Assembly: GCA_033064195.1 (NCBI GenBank)
Contig: JARBJD010000026.1
Span: 310,001 to 374,000 of the forward strand
Length of the DNA: 64,000 nt
Reading direction: 5' to 3'
From: Blattamonas nauphoetae
Lineage: Eukaryota; Preaxostyla; Oxymonadida
In this document: positions 32,134-42,747 of the stretch, in pieces
Layout of the letters: every line of letters starts with the position of its first letter
How positions within the stretch are numbered: the stretch's first letter is position 1
The notes under the pieces: model-generated
Told to the model about the DNA's origin: nothing
Databases searched by the model: none
What the model saw: the letters and a program-made list of their open reading frames with translations, nothing else
Position numbers and translations under genes: made by a program

Positions 32134-32637
32134 AAAAGACCTCACCTCCCCATTTTGGAGGTGAGGTCTCCTGGTGTCCAAATTAGGACACTCAAATGTG
32201 AAAAAAGTGAGATCATCGACCACATCACGACTCTCCGACACCATTTCGCACCTTAAATTTCCTTCAATTTCACCGGACACAGTTGAATTTCTCTTTTTTT
32301 CGCAAAAAACACAGAAATTGTCACTTGATCCAGATGACATAAAAGTTGGTGGGTTGGATCAATTCTCAGTTTTTCCATCGAGTGATCCAACGAGACTTTC
32401 AATTTGATTTTAGATGTGAAATGAGCTTCTCGAATCCATTTAATGAAAAAAAAGAGGAAATTTCTCCTTGATAGAGCTTATTGAGATAATCGAAGCGAAA
32501 AACAGCACCTCATTTTTTTCCACTATCCATCTCATATTTAGAAATTTTGTTCAATCTATAATCAATTTTTCATGAAATGAGAATCCTCGTGAAAATTAAA
32601 CCAAAAACATAAATTAGAATAGAGGTGAGGTCTTTTG
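32134..32637. mobile_element. MITE-like unit with 15-bp inverted ends
   Basis: AAAAGACCTCACCTC at 32134 is exactly inverted at 32623-32637 (GAGGTGAGGTCTTTT). The left end also forms a perfect 13-bp hairpin with 32157-32169. The interior is A/T-rich. A target duplication is not clear (GAGG on both sides is possible). The unit lies inside DIRS-like element 3. Confidence 0.55.
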
Positions 32638-32952
32638 AGGGTGAGTCAGGTGAGGACCCGATCCAAACCCTGTCCATCGCTATCCCGTCGAATGTTCATT
32701 CCACAGTCAAAATCTCATCAAGACGAGAAGCAGATACGTTTCATGAGTTCTTCAGTCGGACTCGTGAAGGAAGAAGATGAAGAGCAGCACGACATCACGC
32801 TTCCATGATGTAGGTGGTGCAAGCCATGAGGAATTCGCGTAGTATCATGAGAAAGTGTTTGAAGCAGAGGTTGCGGTGGATGACAAGTGAGGAAAGATAT
32901 ACGCCTCGGTGATGGATGGGGTTGGAACTATTTCCGAAAGAGATGAACAGAT
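32638..32952. other. Unidentified spacer before the 35-bp array
   Basis: No gene or repeat recognised. Confidence 0.4.
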
Positions 32953-33843
32953 GCGCTTCAAGATAAGCGAGAGAGTGTTCACATGATTCGCTTCAAGATA
33001 AGCGAGAGAGTGTTCACATGATTCGCTTCAAGATAAGCGAGAGAGTGTTCACAAGATTCGCTTCAAGATAAGCGAGAGAGTGTTCACAAGATTCGCTTCA
33101 AGATAAGCGAGAGAGTGTTCACAAGATTCGCTTCAAGATAAGCGAGAGAGTGTTCACAAGATTCGCTTCAAGATAAGCGAGAGAGTGTTCACATGATTCG
33201 CTTCAAGATAAGCGAGAGAGTGTTCACATGATTCGCTTCAAGATAAGCGAGAGAGTGTTCACAAGATTCGCTTCAAGATAAGCGAGAGAGTGTTCACAAG
33301 ATTCGCTTCAAGATAAGCGAGAGAGTGTTCACAAGATTCGCTTCAAGATAAGCGAGAGAGTGTTCACAAGATTCGCTTCAAGATAAGCGAGAGAGTGTTC
33401 ACAAGATTCGCTTCAAGATAAGCGAGAGAGTGTTCACATGATTCGCTTCAAGATAAGCGAGAGAGTGTTCACATGATTCGCTTCAAGATAAGCGAGAGAG
33501 TGTTCACAAGATTCGCTTCAAGATAAGCGAGAGAGTGTTCACAAGATTCGCTTCAAGATAAGCGAGAGAGTGTTCACAAGATTCGCTTCAAGATAAGCGA
33601 GAGAGTGTTCACAAGATTCGCTTCAAGATAAGCGAGAGAGTGTTCACAAGATTCGCTTCAAGATAAGCGAGAGAGTGTTCACAAGATTCGCTTCAAGATA
33701 AGCGAGAGAGTGTTCACAAGATTCGCTTCAAGATAAGCGAGAGAGTGTCCACATGATTCGCTTCAAGAGAAGCGAGAGAGTGTTCACAAGATTCGCTTCA
33801 AGATAAGCGAGAGAGTGTTCACAAGATTCGCTTCAAGATAAGC
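32953..33843. repeat. 35-bp minisatellite with built-in hairpin, about 25 copies
   Basis: The unit CGCTTCAAGATAAGCGAGAG plus AGTGTTCACAAGATT repeats about 25 times. The only regular variant is CAAGATT/CATGATT, plus one or two substitutions near 33750. Each unit contains CGCTT-CAAGAT-AAGCG, a 5-bp stem with a 6-base loop. The array is near-identical, so it is recent or homogenised. The repeats are contiguous with no spacers. Confidence 0.95.
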
Positions 33844-34104
33844 GGCAGTGTTCACAAAATTCGCCTTCTGTTTAAGAATGGCTGGAGTGTCAAGCGAAGC
33901 ATCAGAGTCTTCACCCTGTTCGCCTCCTCGTCAGCGGGTGAATTTGAGTTTGTGACAAGAGGAACAAGGTTGGGGAAGGATGACAGGAAGCAACAGCTGG
34001 TGGCAGCCCCTTCGGGGGCACGGCCATATTGAACAAAGGACAGATCAAGGACCTCTCTTTTCTTTTCTCATTTTTCGAGTCCTGTTTTAGCAACTCTCCT
34101 TTCA

Positions 34105-34185
34105 ATACTCAACAGTTGATGGCCCTGGTTTGGTTATGGTGTGAGCGGAGGGAACACCTTTTAACCAAACCAGTGCCCATCAACA
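34105..34185. repeat. Internal complementary region of DIRS-like element 3
   Basis: It contains CCAAACC-type complements of both termini in tandem: GGTTTGGTTATGGTGTGAGC, then GGAGGGAACACCTTTTAACC. This defines the ends at 29227 and 34621. Confidence 0.85.
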
Positions 34186-34510
34186 TGGGCATCTGCCACA
34201 CAACTGTTGAGGGACAAGCCTCGAGGACATCTCGGCTTGTGCTGCGGTAGAGGCAGCCCGCTCTTCCGTCAGCGGAATCGAGCTTGCGCAGTAGAGGCGC
34301 ATTTATTTGAAACCCTTTGGTGTTTTCATTTCACTCGTTCTTTTGAACCTCTCCTGTTTTCTCCAGTTTTTCTTCCCCGGTGGGGCTTTTCTGGAGCAGT
34401 GGGGAAAGATACCCACATTTTTTTGACTCATCAACGGCCCCCACTTGGGCAGAACTGACACTGTGGCCCTTGAGCCCCTTGTCGGGAATCTTTAGCTTGT
34501 TTTAACAGGA
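34186..34510. other. 3' interior of DIRS-like element 3
   Basis: This lies between the internal complementary region and the right terminal repeat. It corresponds to the non-coding stretch at the same place in the other DIRS-like elements (shared theme 'CAGAACTGACACTGTGGCCC' / 'GTCGGTTCTGCCC'). No gene. Confidence 0.5.
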
Positions 34511-34621
34511 CAGACAAAATGGTTTATTTGTTTGTTTGTTCGGGTGGATCGGGCCACCCATTCTTCCACTTCCCCGTTGTGAGACTCAACAGTTGATGGG
34601 CACTGGTTTGGTTAAAAGGTG

Positions 34622-35981
34622 AACTTACAGCGAAATCGTAGCTAGCTCCGACCTCCAACAATCTTGTCGAGAAGACCAGAGCCATGCTGTATCCATCAGT
34701 CGAGGCTGTTGATGAGACAGACGCGATTCGAGCTTTCTCGGCGGGGATTTCGATCTCGAAGGTTTTTGTCAGAAGAAGAGGAACAGCTGTGTCAGATGAT
34801 GTTCGGAGTCTCACAAGTGTGTACTTCTTTCCATATTCCAGTTTTGGACTTGTGGAACTTCCAAAAACTTGTATCGAATGTGTTCCTGTCGTTCCTGAGA
34901 TGACAACATACGCAGGTTCGACCAACACTCCTCCATTTTCGTACACTGGATAAAAGTAACCGTTCATCTTGCCGACTCCCACGTACGAGATACTCACGTT
35001 CTTCTCAAACGAGCCAGCCTGAATCTCACACAACACATCTGTGATTGATGCTTGTTGTGCGGCGACAGAGAGTGTGATAGTGTCGATCAAGATTTCTTCT
35101 GCTGGTTTGCTCTTTCGTGTGACCTTTGTCACTTTGTACGAGTGCGAATATTTCAGTGTGGCAGTTTCTTCTGGATAGAACAAGGCTGTGCCCTGAACGA
35201 ACTGTTTTCCTTCGTCCACACCCACCGAAAGTGGTAGCTTGACGACGGGGTCAGTTTCTGATCCTTTAGTCGAGTCTGTTAACTCCATTTCGTACTCCTC
35301 GCTGGCGAGACCGACTGAGAAAAACTGGTAAGTCATTCCTCTTCCATTGTCCAACCATTTAGACTCTCGAAGTTGGATAACACGAGGATCAGCGGTGGGA
35401 ATAGTGAATTCTCTCAGACCAGTGAAGAACACCTCCTTCTTCGATGATGAAGACGTCATCATCTTTGTGATTGTGTACGTCTTCCCATATTCCAGTTGAA
35501 CAGCCTTCGAAGAAGAATTTGAAAAAAGGGTTGCAGCGATCGACCCTGCCCCTTGTGATGAAAACGTCAAATATCCTGTCAAGTCGAATGTGGTCTCGCC
35601 TTTAACTGTGACAATGAGGTTCGTTGACGAAGGCATTCGATCTGCTGTGAAAACGAGCTTTCCTGTGTATTGTGTATCTGCGTCAAAGTTAAACGAGAGA
35701 GAGTTGATCACAGCTGGCTCTGTTGTCACTTTTACTGTCAAGGTTCCCTCAACAAGCACATCTTCTCCGGTCTCTCCGCCCTCTTTGAGACCGGTCACGG
35801 TGTATGTCTGTCCATACCTCAGAAGAGGTGTCTCATCGTCAAGGGAGAGCTTGGCAGTCCACGATTCTGGCTCAGTTGAATAAACAATCGGAAAGTGGAA
35901 AGTGTCTGCTTCGTCTGCTGAGTTCTTCAGGAAGAGCGTGTGGTCTTGCGGTGAAAGGACACGTCCAGCGAGCGTGATGAC
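34622..35981 (-). CDS. Giant surface protein gene, segment 2 (Ig-like repeats)
   Basis: About 450 codons, open throughout. It continues from 'VAVIT' of segment 1 through 'LAGRVLSPQDHTLFL' and ends 'GASYDFAVSS'. It has four repeats, each with the strand signature 'LLRYGQTYTVTGLK', 'LEYGKTYTITKM', 'LKYSHSYKVTKVTR' or 'LEYGKKYTLVRLR', separated by 'TFDLTGYLTFSSQGAGSIAA'-type segments. No cysteine pairs stand out. This is extracellular Ig/filamin-like architecture. The upstream boundary is the 8-bp target duplication of the hAT-like element, and one copy of it restores the codons. Confidence 0.85.
35974..35981. repeat. Left 8-bp target duplication of the hAT-like element
   Basis: GTGATGAC, identical to 39675-39682. 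Confidence 0.9.
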
Positions 35982-36029
35982 CAGACCTTTGAGACTGATC
36001 TCATCGATCTCAGCTTTTTTGATCTCAGA

Positions 36030-36596
36030 AAATAACTAGTGTTCAAATTCTCATAAAACTCGAAATAACGAAGTAAAACACCCACTATCCGTGTTGAATT
36101 TTGTTTATAAGCACTTTCATTGAAATCTCGAGATGAATCGTCCCACAATAATACTTCTTCACGATCCGATTGAAGAACTGGATGAATCACGCTTGTTTAT
36201 CAAAAAAAGTATTAATGCCACCGCGACGGATCTCCGATACCATTTCTTGACGATTATTTCTCTCTTAGAATGATTTATTCTGCAGATTTACTGAGGTTAC
36301 ATGGCTCAGGGAATTTGGAACTTTTTTTGAAACCTGTTGATACTCAGTTTGTTATGGGATTGATTGATGTACTCTTTCCACCATCACATTCAATTACGAG
36401 ACTGAGTCACGTCATCCACAAACTACAGTTCAATATCGTTGTCAGCACGCTCTGCAAAATTTCATCTTTTTGAAACGATCCTTTTTGTCGTGTTGACAGT
36501 CGAACGCAGATTCCAACGCGAGATCAACATCTGATGGTCAGTCCTTCTCGCGGAAGATTCTCTACACCTCGACGACTATTATGGTCTAGTAGTGAC
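36030..36596. other. A/T-rich left interior of the hAT-like element
   Basis: No gene recognised. The sequence is A/T-rich with only short frames. Confidence 0.4.
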
Positions 36597-37935
36597 ATGA
36601 CGCGAATCGAAGCTGGAAGAAAGGTTCGTAATTTTTCTTGTCTTCTTGCAGGAAAGTTCCAAATTCCTTGAATTGTGTAACCTCAGTACATTCGTTGTTC
36701 AATTGTTTATTAGTCTTCAAGATTTCTTTTCATTATATCCTTTTTCTACTATATTTCAACATTCTTATTCCATTTTCTCTTTTTCATTTCCTTTTATTTC
36801 CTTATCTTTCAAATTCTCCCTTCGTTCAAGTCTGGAAACGAAATCTCTGGCCTACCTGGATGTCACTCTCTGACTCTTGTGTGCAGTGGCTCAATTTGGT
36901 GTTCGACCTTCCGAATCTGGTGTCTGCTCCCTTCCACGACTCGTATCTGTCGCTCCACACTGTCTCCGCGTCGCTTCTGTTCAAGGTCCGGAAAGTGTTC
37001 ACACTGAAGAACCAGTCTCTACAGACCCTCCTGACTGACTGTGTGCTCTCCTTTTCTGAACAATCGCACATTTCATTTATCGTTTCCAACAGTCCTCGCT
37101 CTTCTTTCTTTTCGTTGATGATTCTGCTCTACCATACCCACAGCAGGCAGCATTTGGGATGTGCAGTGGATCTGTCTCCACATGTCCAGCAAGTGACGCT
37201 CCATGACATGCCGAGCCGAAGACGGGTGTCGAAGATGAGCGAAGAACTGTCAAAACGGGATGGTCCCAAAAGTGGTGATATCGGACAAATTGACGAAGAA
37301 AACATCTCAGAATACGGAGAGAGTGCAAACGACACTCGTTTTCGTGACAAGCAGGACATTTAGAGTGAGGATCTGATCCAAGTTTGTGTTGCTAACCTTC
37401 TTGTCTTCTATTGACCCTATTCGGTCTCTCTCGACTTTTCATCGTTTTTTTACCTTCAATTTGTCTCTTTTCATTTTGCATTCACACTCATTTTTCGCAG
37501 GACCAGCTTCGGATGAGCGATCTGGAATTTGGGCGATTGAGTGGCGGTCTTGTGCATTCCCGCTCCGAAAACGACGCTGAATGGGAAGGAACAGACGTAC
37601 TGTCGGAACAGCGTGAGATTGGAGTGAAGTTGGAAATGGAGAACGAGCGATGGTTGGAACGAACAAATCGAAGCGATTTGGAGCACACAGAAACATCACC
37701 CGACTCGATTTCGTTGGATTCGCATCATTCTCCACTCTTGACACCACCTCACTCACAACACTTGGCTGTCCCAGACTCACCCTCCCCACTCTCACCCGCA
37801 CTTCACACTCCTTCTCCTTCCCAACACAAATCTGAATCGCACTCACAATCATATTCAAACCACGGAATTCTGATCAAAATGAAAGAAGAGAGACATCTCG
37901 CTTGGAGGGAGGATGAAAGAAGAGAGGGTGGATGA
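36597..37935 (+). pseudogene. Unidentified host-gene piece carried by the hAT-like element
   Basis: Plus-strand coding-like sequence that I cannot name. A possible start, MTRIEAGRK, at 36597 runs into a GTTCGT...TTGCAG segment of 28 bases that could be an intron. A long open stretch then encodes 'WLNLVFDLPNLVSAPFHD' ... 'SEELSKRDGPKSGDIGQI'. A further open stretch begins at about 37500 after a TTTTTCGCAG acceptor ('DQLRMSDLEFGRLSGG') and ends in a Ser/Pro/His-rich tail (about 37700-37900). Stops between the stretches and uncertain donors prevent a confident gene model. It may be a captured multi-exon gene, now decaying, or a live gene with several short introns. Confidence 0.45.
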
Positions 37936-37979
37936 GGAGAGATGGAGAAAGGAAGAAGAACGGAAAGTGAGAAGGCGAG

Positions 37980-39162
37980 TTGAGTGGGAGCTGTTTGACG
38001 AGAAGAGGAGGCAATTTGATCTCCCGAAGCGATTGGCTTGAAGTCAGCATCAGGTCGAAGCTGGATATTCAAGTCACCATCCCCCCATTCACCTTTGAGG
38101 CAAAAGCAGTCTCTCTGAAAGGCCAGTTTCAGTCGTCTCTTCAGCCGTTCGTGTGTCCTTCTCACACAACCAGCTCTCTCTTCACCGTGTCTGACGAAGC
38201 CTCTCTCTTTGTGGTTTTTCTTCCACCAACTCGATTCCTCAATCACGGAGCTTCTCATCAATATCAGTTCGGAGGGTGTGGTCGAAATTTCGCTTTGTGC
38301 CTTCACATCAGATGGAGGAATCCACTCTGCTCCTCTCGTTCGCTCGTCATTCTCCTCAAGGACAGTGGACGATCTGTCAAACTCACCACCCAAGATTATT
38401 CAAGCTCTGCTGTCGTTGCGAACATCACAAAGACTGGCGACGGTGCTGTGGTGAACACCGGAAATGCCGATGTTCTGTTGTATCAAGTGCATCTCTTCGA
38501 CTGCCACGCTCGGAATGGCGGAGCCGCGTTCCTGCAGAAGTGTCAACATGTCTACGTGGATGACATGCTGACCCTGCGCTGTTCAGTTGAGAGCAAAGGA
38601 GGCGCCATCTTCGTCCTCTCAGTCGATCGAAATAGCGACATCAACCTTCAACCGACTCTGATCGAGTGTTCTGACAAACTCGGTGGCTGAATGTTTCTCG
38701 ACGTGTCTCGCTTTTCCTCACTGACCCTGACTCATCCTGGATATGTCGGCCCACTCTCAATCAACATCCCTGCAACCATGTCCTCGAATTACGTCGCTGT
38801 GAAGGGAGGAGGGAGCTTCTTCGGAGATTGGTTGCATGTTGGGAGTGTTCAGTTCGAATCGTTGCCAATGTCGAATAGTGGTCCATTTATCTACGGAGAA
38901 GAGCTGGTCGATGAGCACGATGTCGTCGGATGATGGTTCTCCATCCAAACAGATCGAAGTGGAAGGCCATCCCGAATGGTCTCGAAACTTGGATCTTCCA
39001 AAGATTGTTCTGATCGCCTCTGATTCGCCGACTTATCAAAGTGTCTACGAGAAGGAGTCGAAAAGTAGTTCGATCAACGATTATCTCCCTCTGCTGCATC
39101 TGAAAGATGAGAATTACGAGTATCTCCAAATCCCGATCTTCATCCAGCACAAAGTGTTTTAG
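37980..39162 (+). pseudogene. Surface-protein (beta-helix) gene fragment carried by the hAT-like element
   Basis: Translation gives typical beta-helix text ('GDGAVVNTGNADVLLYQVHL', 'NGGAAFLQKCQHVYVDDM', 'SKGGAIFVLSVDRNSD') of the kind also present in the giant surface gene. It is broken. The reading frame changes near 38215-38400. An in-frame TGA lies at 38688-38690 ('DKLGG' then 'MFLDVSRFSSL', a likely former Trp). Another shift lies near 38930, after which 'SDDGSPSKQIEVEGHPEW' continues to a stop at 39162. No membrane anchor is seen. It runs opposite to the gene that the transposon interrupts. Confidence 0.65.
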
Positions 39163-39596
39163 ACCAAACAGGAGTTGTGACAGAACGATCCATCCTTTTT
39201 ATTCCAGAGACATCAACCGATCCAGTTACGCCCTCCGTTCTCATTTGGATCCAACTGTCGGAAGAACGATCGATTCTTTCTTAGACTCACTCACTCTGAT
39301 TCTATGTTGTTGCATCGACCGTACGCTGTTCCCCGTATTCTTCCCGAATCGACGCCTTCTCCGTCTGATGGATGGACAGCGAGAGGTGGAATGAGCAACA
39401 CGTGGCGATCGCATGGACGGAATGACTAAGATACGAATGCGACTTCGAGAAGAGTGTGAAAAGGAGAGAATACGTTTTTTACCCTCTTTTTAGTGTTCAT
39501 TCTGTCACACTACAACCATTTCGCTTTTTCTAGATTCTTATTTTAACAAATTGACGCAACATTGAGACAAATATAGATACGCTTAATTAAGTCATT
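39163..39596. other. Right interior of the hAT-like element
   Basis: No gene. T/A-rich sequence leading into the GATCTCA-rich right end. Confidence 0.45.
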
Positions 39597-39674
39597 GATC
39601 TCAGTCCCAAAAACCGGAACTGAGATCGATCGATCTCAGTTTCTGCTTGATTGATCTCATGTATCAAAGGTCTG

Positions 39675-39682
39675 GTGATGAC
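39675..39682. repeat. Right 8-bp target duplication of the hAT-like element
   Basis: GTGATGAC, matching 35974-35981. Confidence 0.9.
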
Positions 39683-41857
39683 GGCCACAGTTTCGTTGGA
39701 TTCGTACGAAATGGGGACGCCTGTTAATCTGCTTGGTTCGTCAGGAATCGAGAACTCGATTGGAGTCAGGGCGATGAATGTTGACCCTGAAGAGGGAGTG
39801 AACGTGCGAACTTTGTATTTTGTTCCGAACGATAGGAGAGTCGATACAATCGGATAAACTGTCTGAGCGGATGATGTCAGCGAGCCAGAGCTGTCTGTAG
39901 TGAAATTGAGAGTGAGAGAATGTGATGATTCTGGTTCTTTGGGGACAGAATCGACTACCATCTTGTATTTTGTGGAGGGTGACAACCCCGACGATGTGAA
40001 CGGAAGATTCACCGCTTTCTTCCCTTCAGTGAACGTCACTTCCCCAATTCCAATCAAACGAACGGGAGCGACAGGAGTTGTGAAGACGATCGTCTCAAAG
40101 CTTTGATTGAGAGTCTGTCCGTCGCATTTCACACTTACAATGCTGTATTCAGTGTTGTATTCGAGTTGGGCCGATTCCTCTGGATATGCCACCGCTGAAC
40201 AGAACAGTCTCTCAAACTGCCGCTCAAAGTTGAGAATTGTTGGAGAATTTTCGCCGACCTTCTGAACCACCACTTCGTATGAACCATCCTCGAAGTTCGA
40301 CCCATGAATGGTGACGTCAATTTCGTTTCCTGTCGAGCTGAGCACACATTTCGGGTTGTTGACAGACGGTGTCACTTTCCATCCAATCATCGATGCTGTC
40401 ATGATGAGATAGTCACTGAGCGACGCTTGGAGGATTCCGATTGATCCATATGTGAGAGATGTCGACGCTGTTGTTGACCCTTCCTCGTCGAACGTCAAAC
40501 ACACCAATCGTTGGATTGTCGGCTTCGTTTTTGTGTTTTCTTTGAGAAGCGTGTTGTCGAGGAGAATGAGCATTTTGCCGTTCACTGTCTCATTCACAGT
40601 TACAGTGCAGATGGCTAGTGCTGCTTCTGTTTCGTCTTCAGTGAGAGAGAAAGAAGCGATGGTGAGTTTCTTTTGTGTTGCAACACCAGCAATGATGTCC
40701 ACGAGGCTGTCTGTGATTGTCAAGTTTCCTTCTGAGTCCGTCGTTCCAACAGCGAAGAGTGGTTTGTCTGCTCCGAACGAAGTCGAGTCGCAGTTGGAGA
40801 ACATCGAAGCAAAATCTGAAGTTGAAGGGAGAGTGGTTGCGAAATCACGTGAGTCGTCTCCTTTTTCAACCGAGCTGCCTCGGAAGGCGATTGAATCGAA
40901 TGAGTGCGACGCTGTTGTCGTGTTCAGAAATACAGCACCCGCATGATCGTTGTGGCAGTGAGAGAAGACAACGTTGGAGACGCGGACAGACTCAGTGGCG
41001 TTCATGATATAAAGAGCACCAAGTCCTGTCTTCTTGTTTGACAGCGCTGTCTCAAATTTCGAACAGTTCTCGACAACAAATTCGGAGAGTGTGATTCTCA
41101 GATTGTTGCTGAGACAAACAGCCGACCCCCAGTGAGCTCGACAGTTGGCAACAGACGATCTGGTGATGGTTGTTTTGGGGCCATCGTACGAGGTCATATA
41201 TTCATAGAAACAGATCGCTCCTCCTTTCCCGACAGACGCTGATGCGGAATAGCAGTCGACGAACGAGCAGTCAGTGACAGAGAGTGTTCCTTGCGAGCCG
41301 ATCCCGATTGCAGCGCCGCTCGAGTAATTTGTGTAACAGCCCTTGAACAGGCAGCGGGTGTATGAGTAAGAACCAGTATATATGTTGGGGCGAGACGAAT
41401 AATTCGTGTCAGTATAGTCAGCATTGGATTGGAGGGAGTCGTGACAGGTTATCACTGTTGTGTTGATCGCGCTGAATTGTTGCTGGTGGTTGACGTTGAG
41501 TGTGGCGGTCCCAGCGAAGTGGTTGGTGCTTTCGGCGATCGAGCACCCAATCACACTTTGAGAGATGGTTGGGAGAGGAGTGAAGAGACGAGGAGCAGAT
41601 GTGCTTGTTGTGTTGAGGATGACCGTGTTGGTCAGCGTGGTGGTGACAACAGTGGAGAGATCTTGTGTCGATCTGAATTCTCCGAAGTCCACAAGAGGGC
41701 CTGTCCCCAAATACAGATCGCTCTGGCTGATTTCAAGGTTGGATCCGGGTACAGTAACTTCAGCAGAGTCATCCATTTCATATTCAGTCGATTTGGCGAG
41801 TTGGACGAAGGGTAGGAGCGTTCCGAACGATCCAGACACATGTTGTGTGTTGATGAT
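39683..41857 (-). CDS. Giant surface protein gene, segment 1 exon 2 (beta-helix, then Ig-like repeats)
   Basis: About 725 codons, open throughout. The N-terminal two fifths is a right-handed beta-helix pattern of short strands with Cys and Gly: 'SQGTLSVTDCSFVDCYSA', 'VGKGGAICFYEY', 'LGALYIMNATESVRVSNV', 'HNDHAGAVFLNTTTASHSFD'. From about 'TKPTIQRLVCLTFDEEGS' the Ig-like repeats begin ('LEYNTEYSIVSVKCDG', 'LSFGTKYKVRTFTPSSG'). Asn-X-Ser/Thr sites are frequent. The exon follows a 36-bp intron and ends at 'ETVAVIT' where the hAT-like element interrupts it. The protein is probably displayed on the cell surface, but its role is unknown. Confidence 0.85.
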
Positions 41858-41893
41858 CTACACTTCACTTCGATCAAAACTGCGTAGACTTAC
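41858..41893 (-). other. 36-bp intron in the giant surface gene
   Basis: GTAAGTCTACGC...GAAGTGTAG, GT-AG with a consensus donor. Its removal is in frame and eliminates an in-frame TAG, joining 'INSPII' to 'IINTQHVSGSFG'. The length agrees with the other introns read here (34-43). Confidence 0.75.
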
Positions 41894-42367
41894 AATAATT
41901 GGGCTGTTGATCGCTGATGAGTGGATGACACACTCTTCGACTGAGAAAGACGATTCCGAAACCTTTGCGATTGAATGGTTGGGTTTGGTTGCATAAAAAG
42001 TCACATGTGAGACTGAAACGGTGCTGTTCATGATGAGAATGATGGGAGAGATGTCTGTTTGGGATGAAGCTGTTTTTGAGAGAGAAATATCGTGATTTTC
42101 GTTTTGTTCCAAACATTCTTGTTCGTCAGAATGAACAATGTTCGTGTTCTTTCCGACAAGAAAAGAGTGCTGATTGGAGAGTAATGTGTTTTTACCATGG
42201 TAGTTGGTTGTATCAAGATAAAGCGTGGCCAGATTCAGAACGTTCTGAACATTTGTGTTGGTGTCCAGGACGACTGAATTCAACGAAATAGCCGAATTCG
42301 AGTGTAATTTAGGATTCAAGTTAACGCATACTGCGTACTGGATAACATTAACCCATATAAGTAACAT
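41894..42367 (-). CDS. Giant surface protein gene, segment 1 exon 1 (signal peptide)
   Basis: The start at 42367 is chosen because it gives a signal peptide, MLLIWVNVIQYAVC, directly followed by mature-type sequence 'VNLNPKLHSNSAISL'. The open frame extends further upstream but would put a hydrophilic, A/T-rich stretch before the hydrophobic core. That upstream part overlaps a MITE. The exon encodes Ser/Asn-rich sequence with beta-strand periodicity ('TVSVSHVTFYATKPNHSI'). Total coding for the gene, summed over six segments down to 12304, is about 7.9 kb. Confidence 0.78.
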
Positions 42368-42399
42368 GTGTTGTTTAAGTCGTTTTGAAATATATTTTA

Positions 42400-42747
42400 T
42401 AGTCCCTCCACAAAACCGGCTAAAATATACAAAACCGGTTTTATTCATTATAAGATCAATTTTGAAAATATAATGCAAGAATTGTAATTTCAGAACTCTT
42501 AGAAACATGGTTACGGTAGTTTGATGAGAGAGAAGATCATCAATATCACAAAAAACAACGAGAAAGTTTCCAAATAATGGGGAAAATGCCTTCTTTTCGT
42601 CACTATTTGGTTTTTGAAAAAACACTAGGTCTACTTGAAAGGGTGTATTAAGTGACGTGGTAATAGATAATCGAGAAATTTTGGATGAAACGTCTTATTT
42701 TGATTTTCGCCGGTTTAATAAATAAAACCGGTTTTGTGGAGGGTCTA
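42400..42747. mobile_element. 348-bp MITE (TTA target duplication) upstream of the surface gene
   Basis: Inverted ends TAG(T/A)CCCTCCACAAAACCGG, with a further inverted ACCGGTTTTAT motif inside. They are flanked by TTA on both sides (42397-42399 and 42748-42750). A TTA duplication suits PIF/Harbinger-type MITEs. It lies 33 bases upstream of the chosen start codon, so it may supply or disrupt promoter sequence. Confidence 0.75.

Larger units (their letters stand above)
29227..34621 (+). mobile_element. DIRS-like YR retroelement 3 (5.4 kb, decayed / non-autonomous)
   Basis: Left end TTCCCTCCGCTCACACCATA and right end ...GGTTTGGTTAAAAGGTG are bounded by an inverted block (CCAGTGCCCATCAAC-like, then GGGAAGTGGAAGAATGGGTG). 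The internal complementary region at about 34105-34185 joins the complements of both ends (GGAGGGAA|CACCTTTTAACC). Its position near the right end gives plus-strand orientation. There is no target duplication: surface-gene segments 2 and 3 join as '...SSPSHSTV...'. No gag, RT or recombinase is recognisable except a short recombinase-tail-like block near 34000. Most of the interior is unidentified sequence, a MITE-like unit and a 35-bp array. Confidence 0.85.
35982..39674. mobile_element. hAT-like non-autonomous DNA transposon carrying host-gene pieces, 3693 bp
   Basis: The ends CAGACCTTTGA...TCAAAGGTCTG are inverted and exact over 11 bases. They are flanked by the exact 8-bp duplication GTGATGAC. 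An 8-bp duplication with CAG...CTG ends is the hAT pattern. TGAGATC motifs are repeated in the first and last 60 bases, as subterminal binding sites of hAT elements usually are. No hAT transposase or dimerisation region is visible. The interior holds two plus-strand host-derived pieces (36597-37935 and 37980-39162). It interrupts the giant surface gene between segments 1 and 2. Confidence 0.88.

Noticed and set aside
32953-33843. CRISPR-like array of short repeats with internal dyad
   Set aside because: Units are contiguous with no unique spacers, and the setting is eukaryotic; it is a minisatellite.
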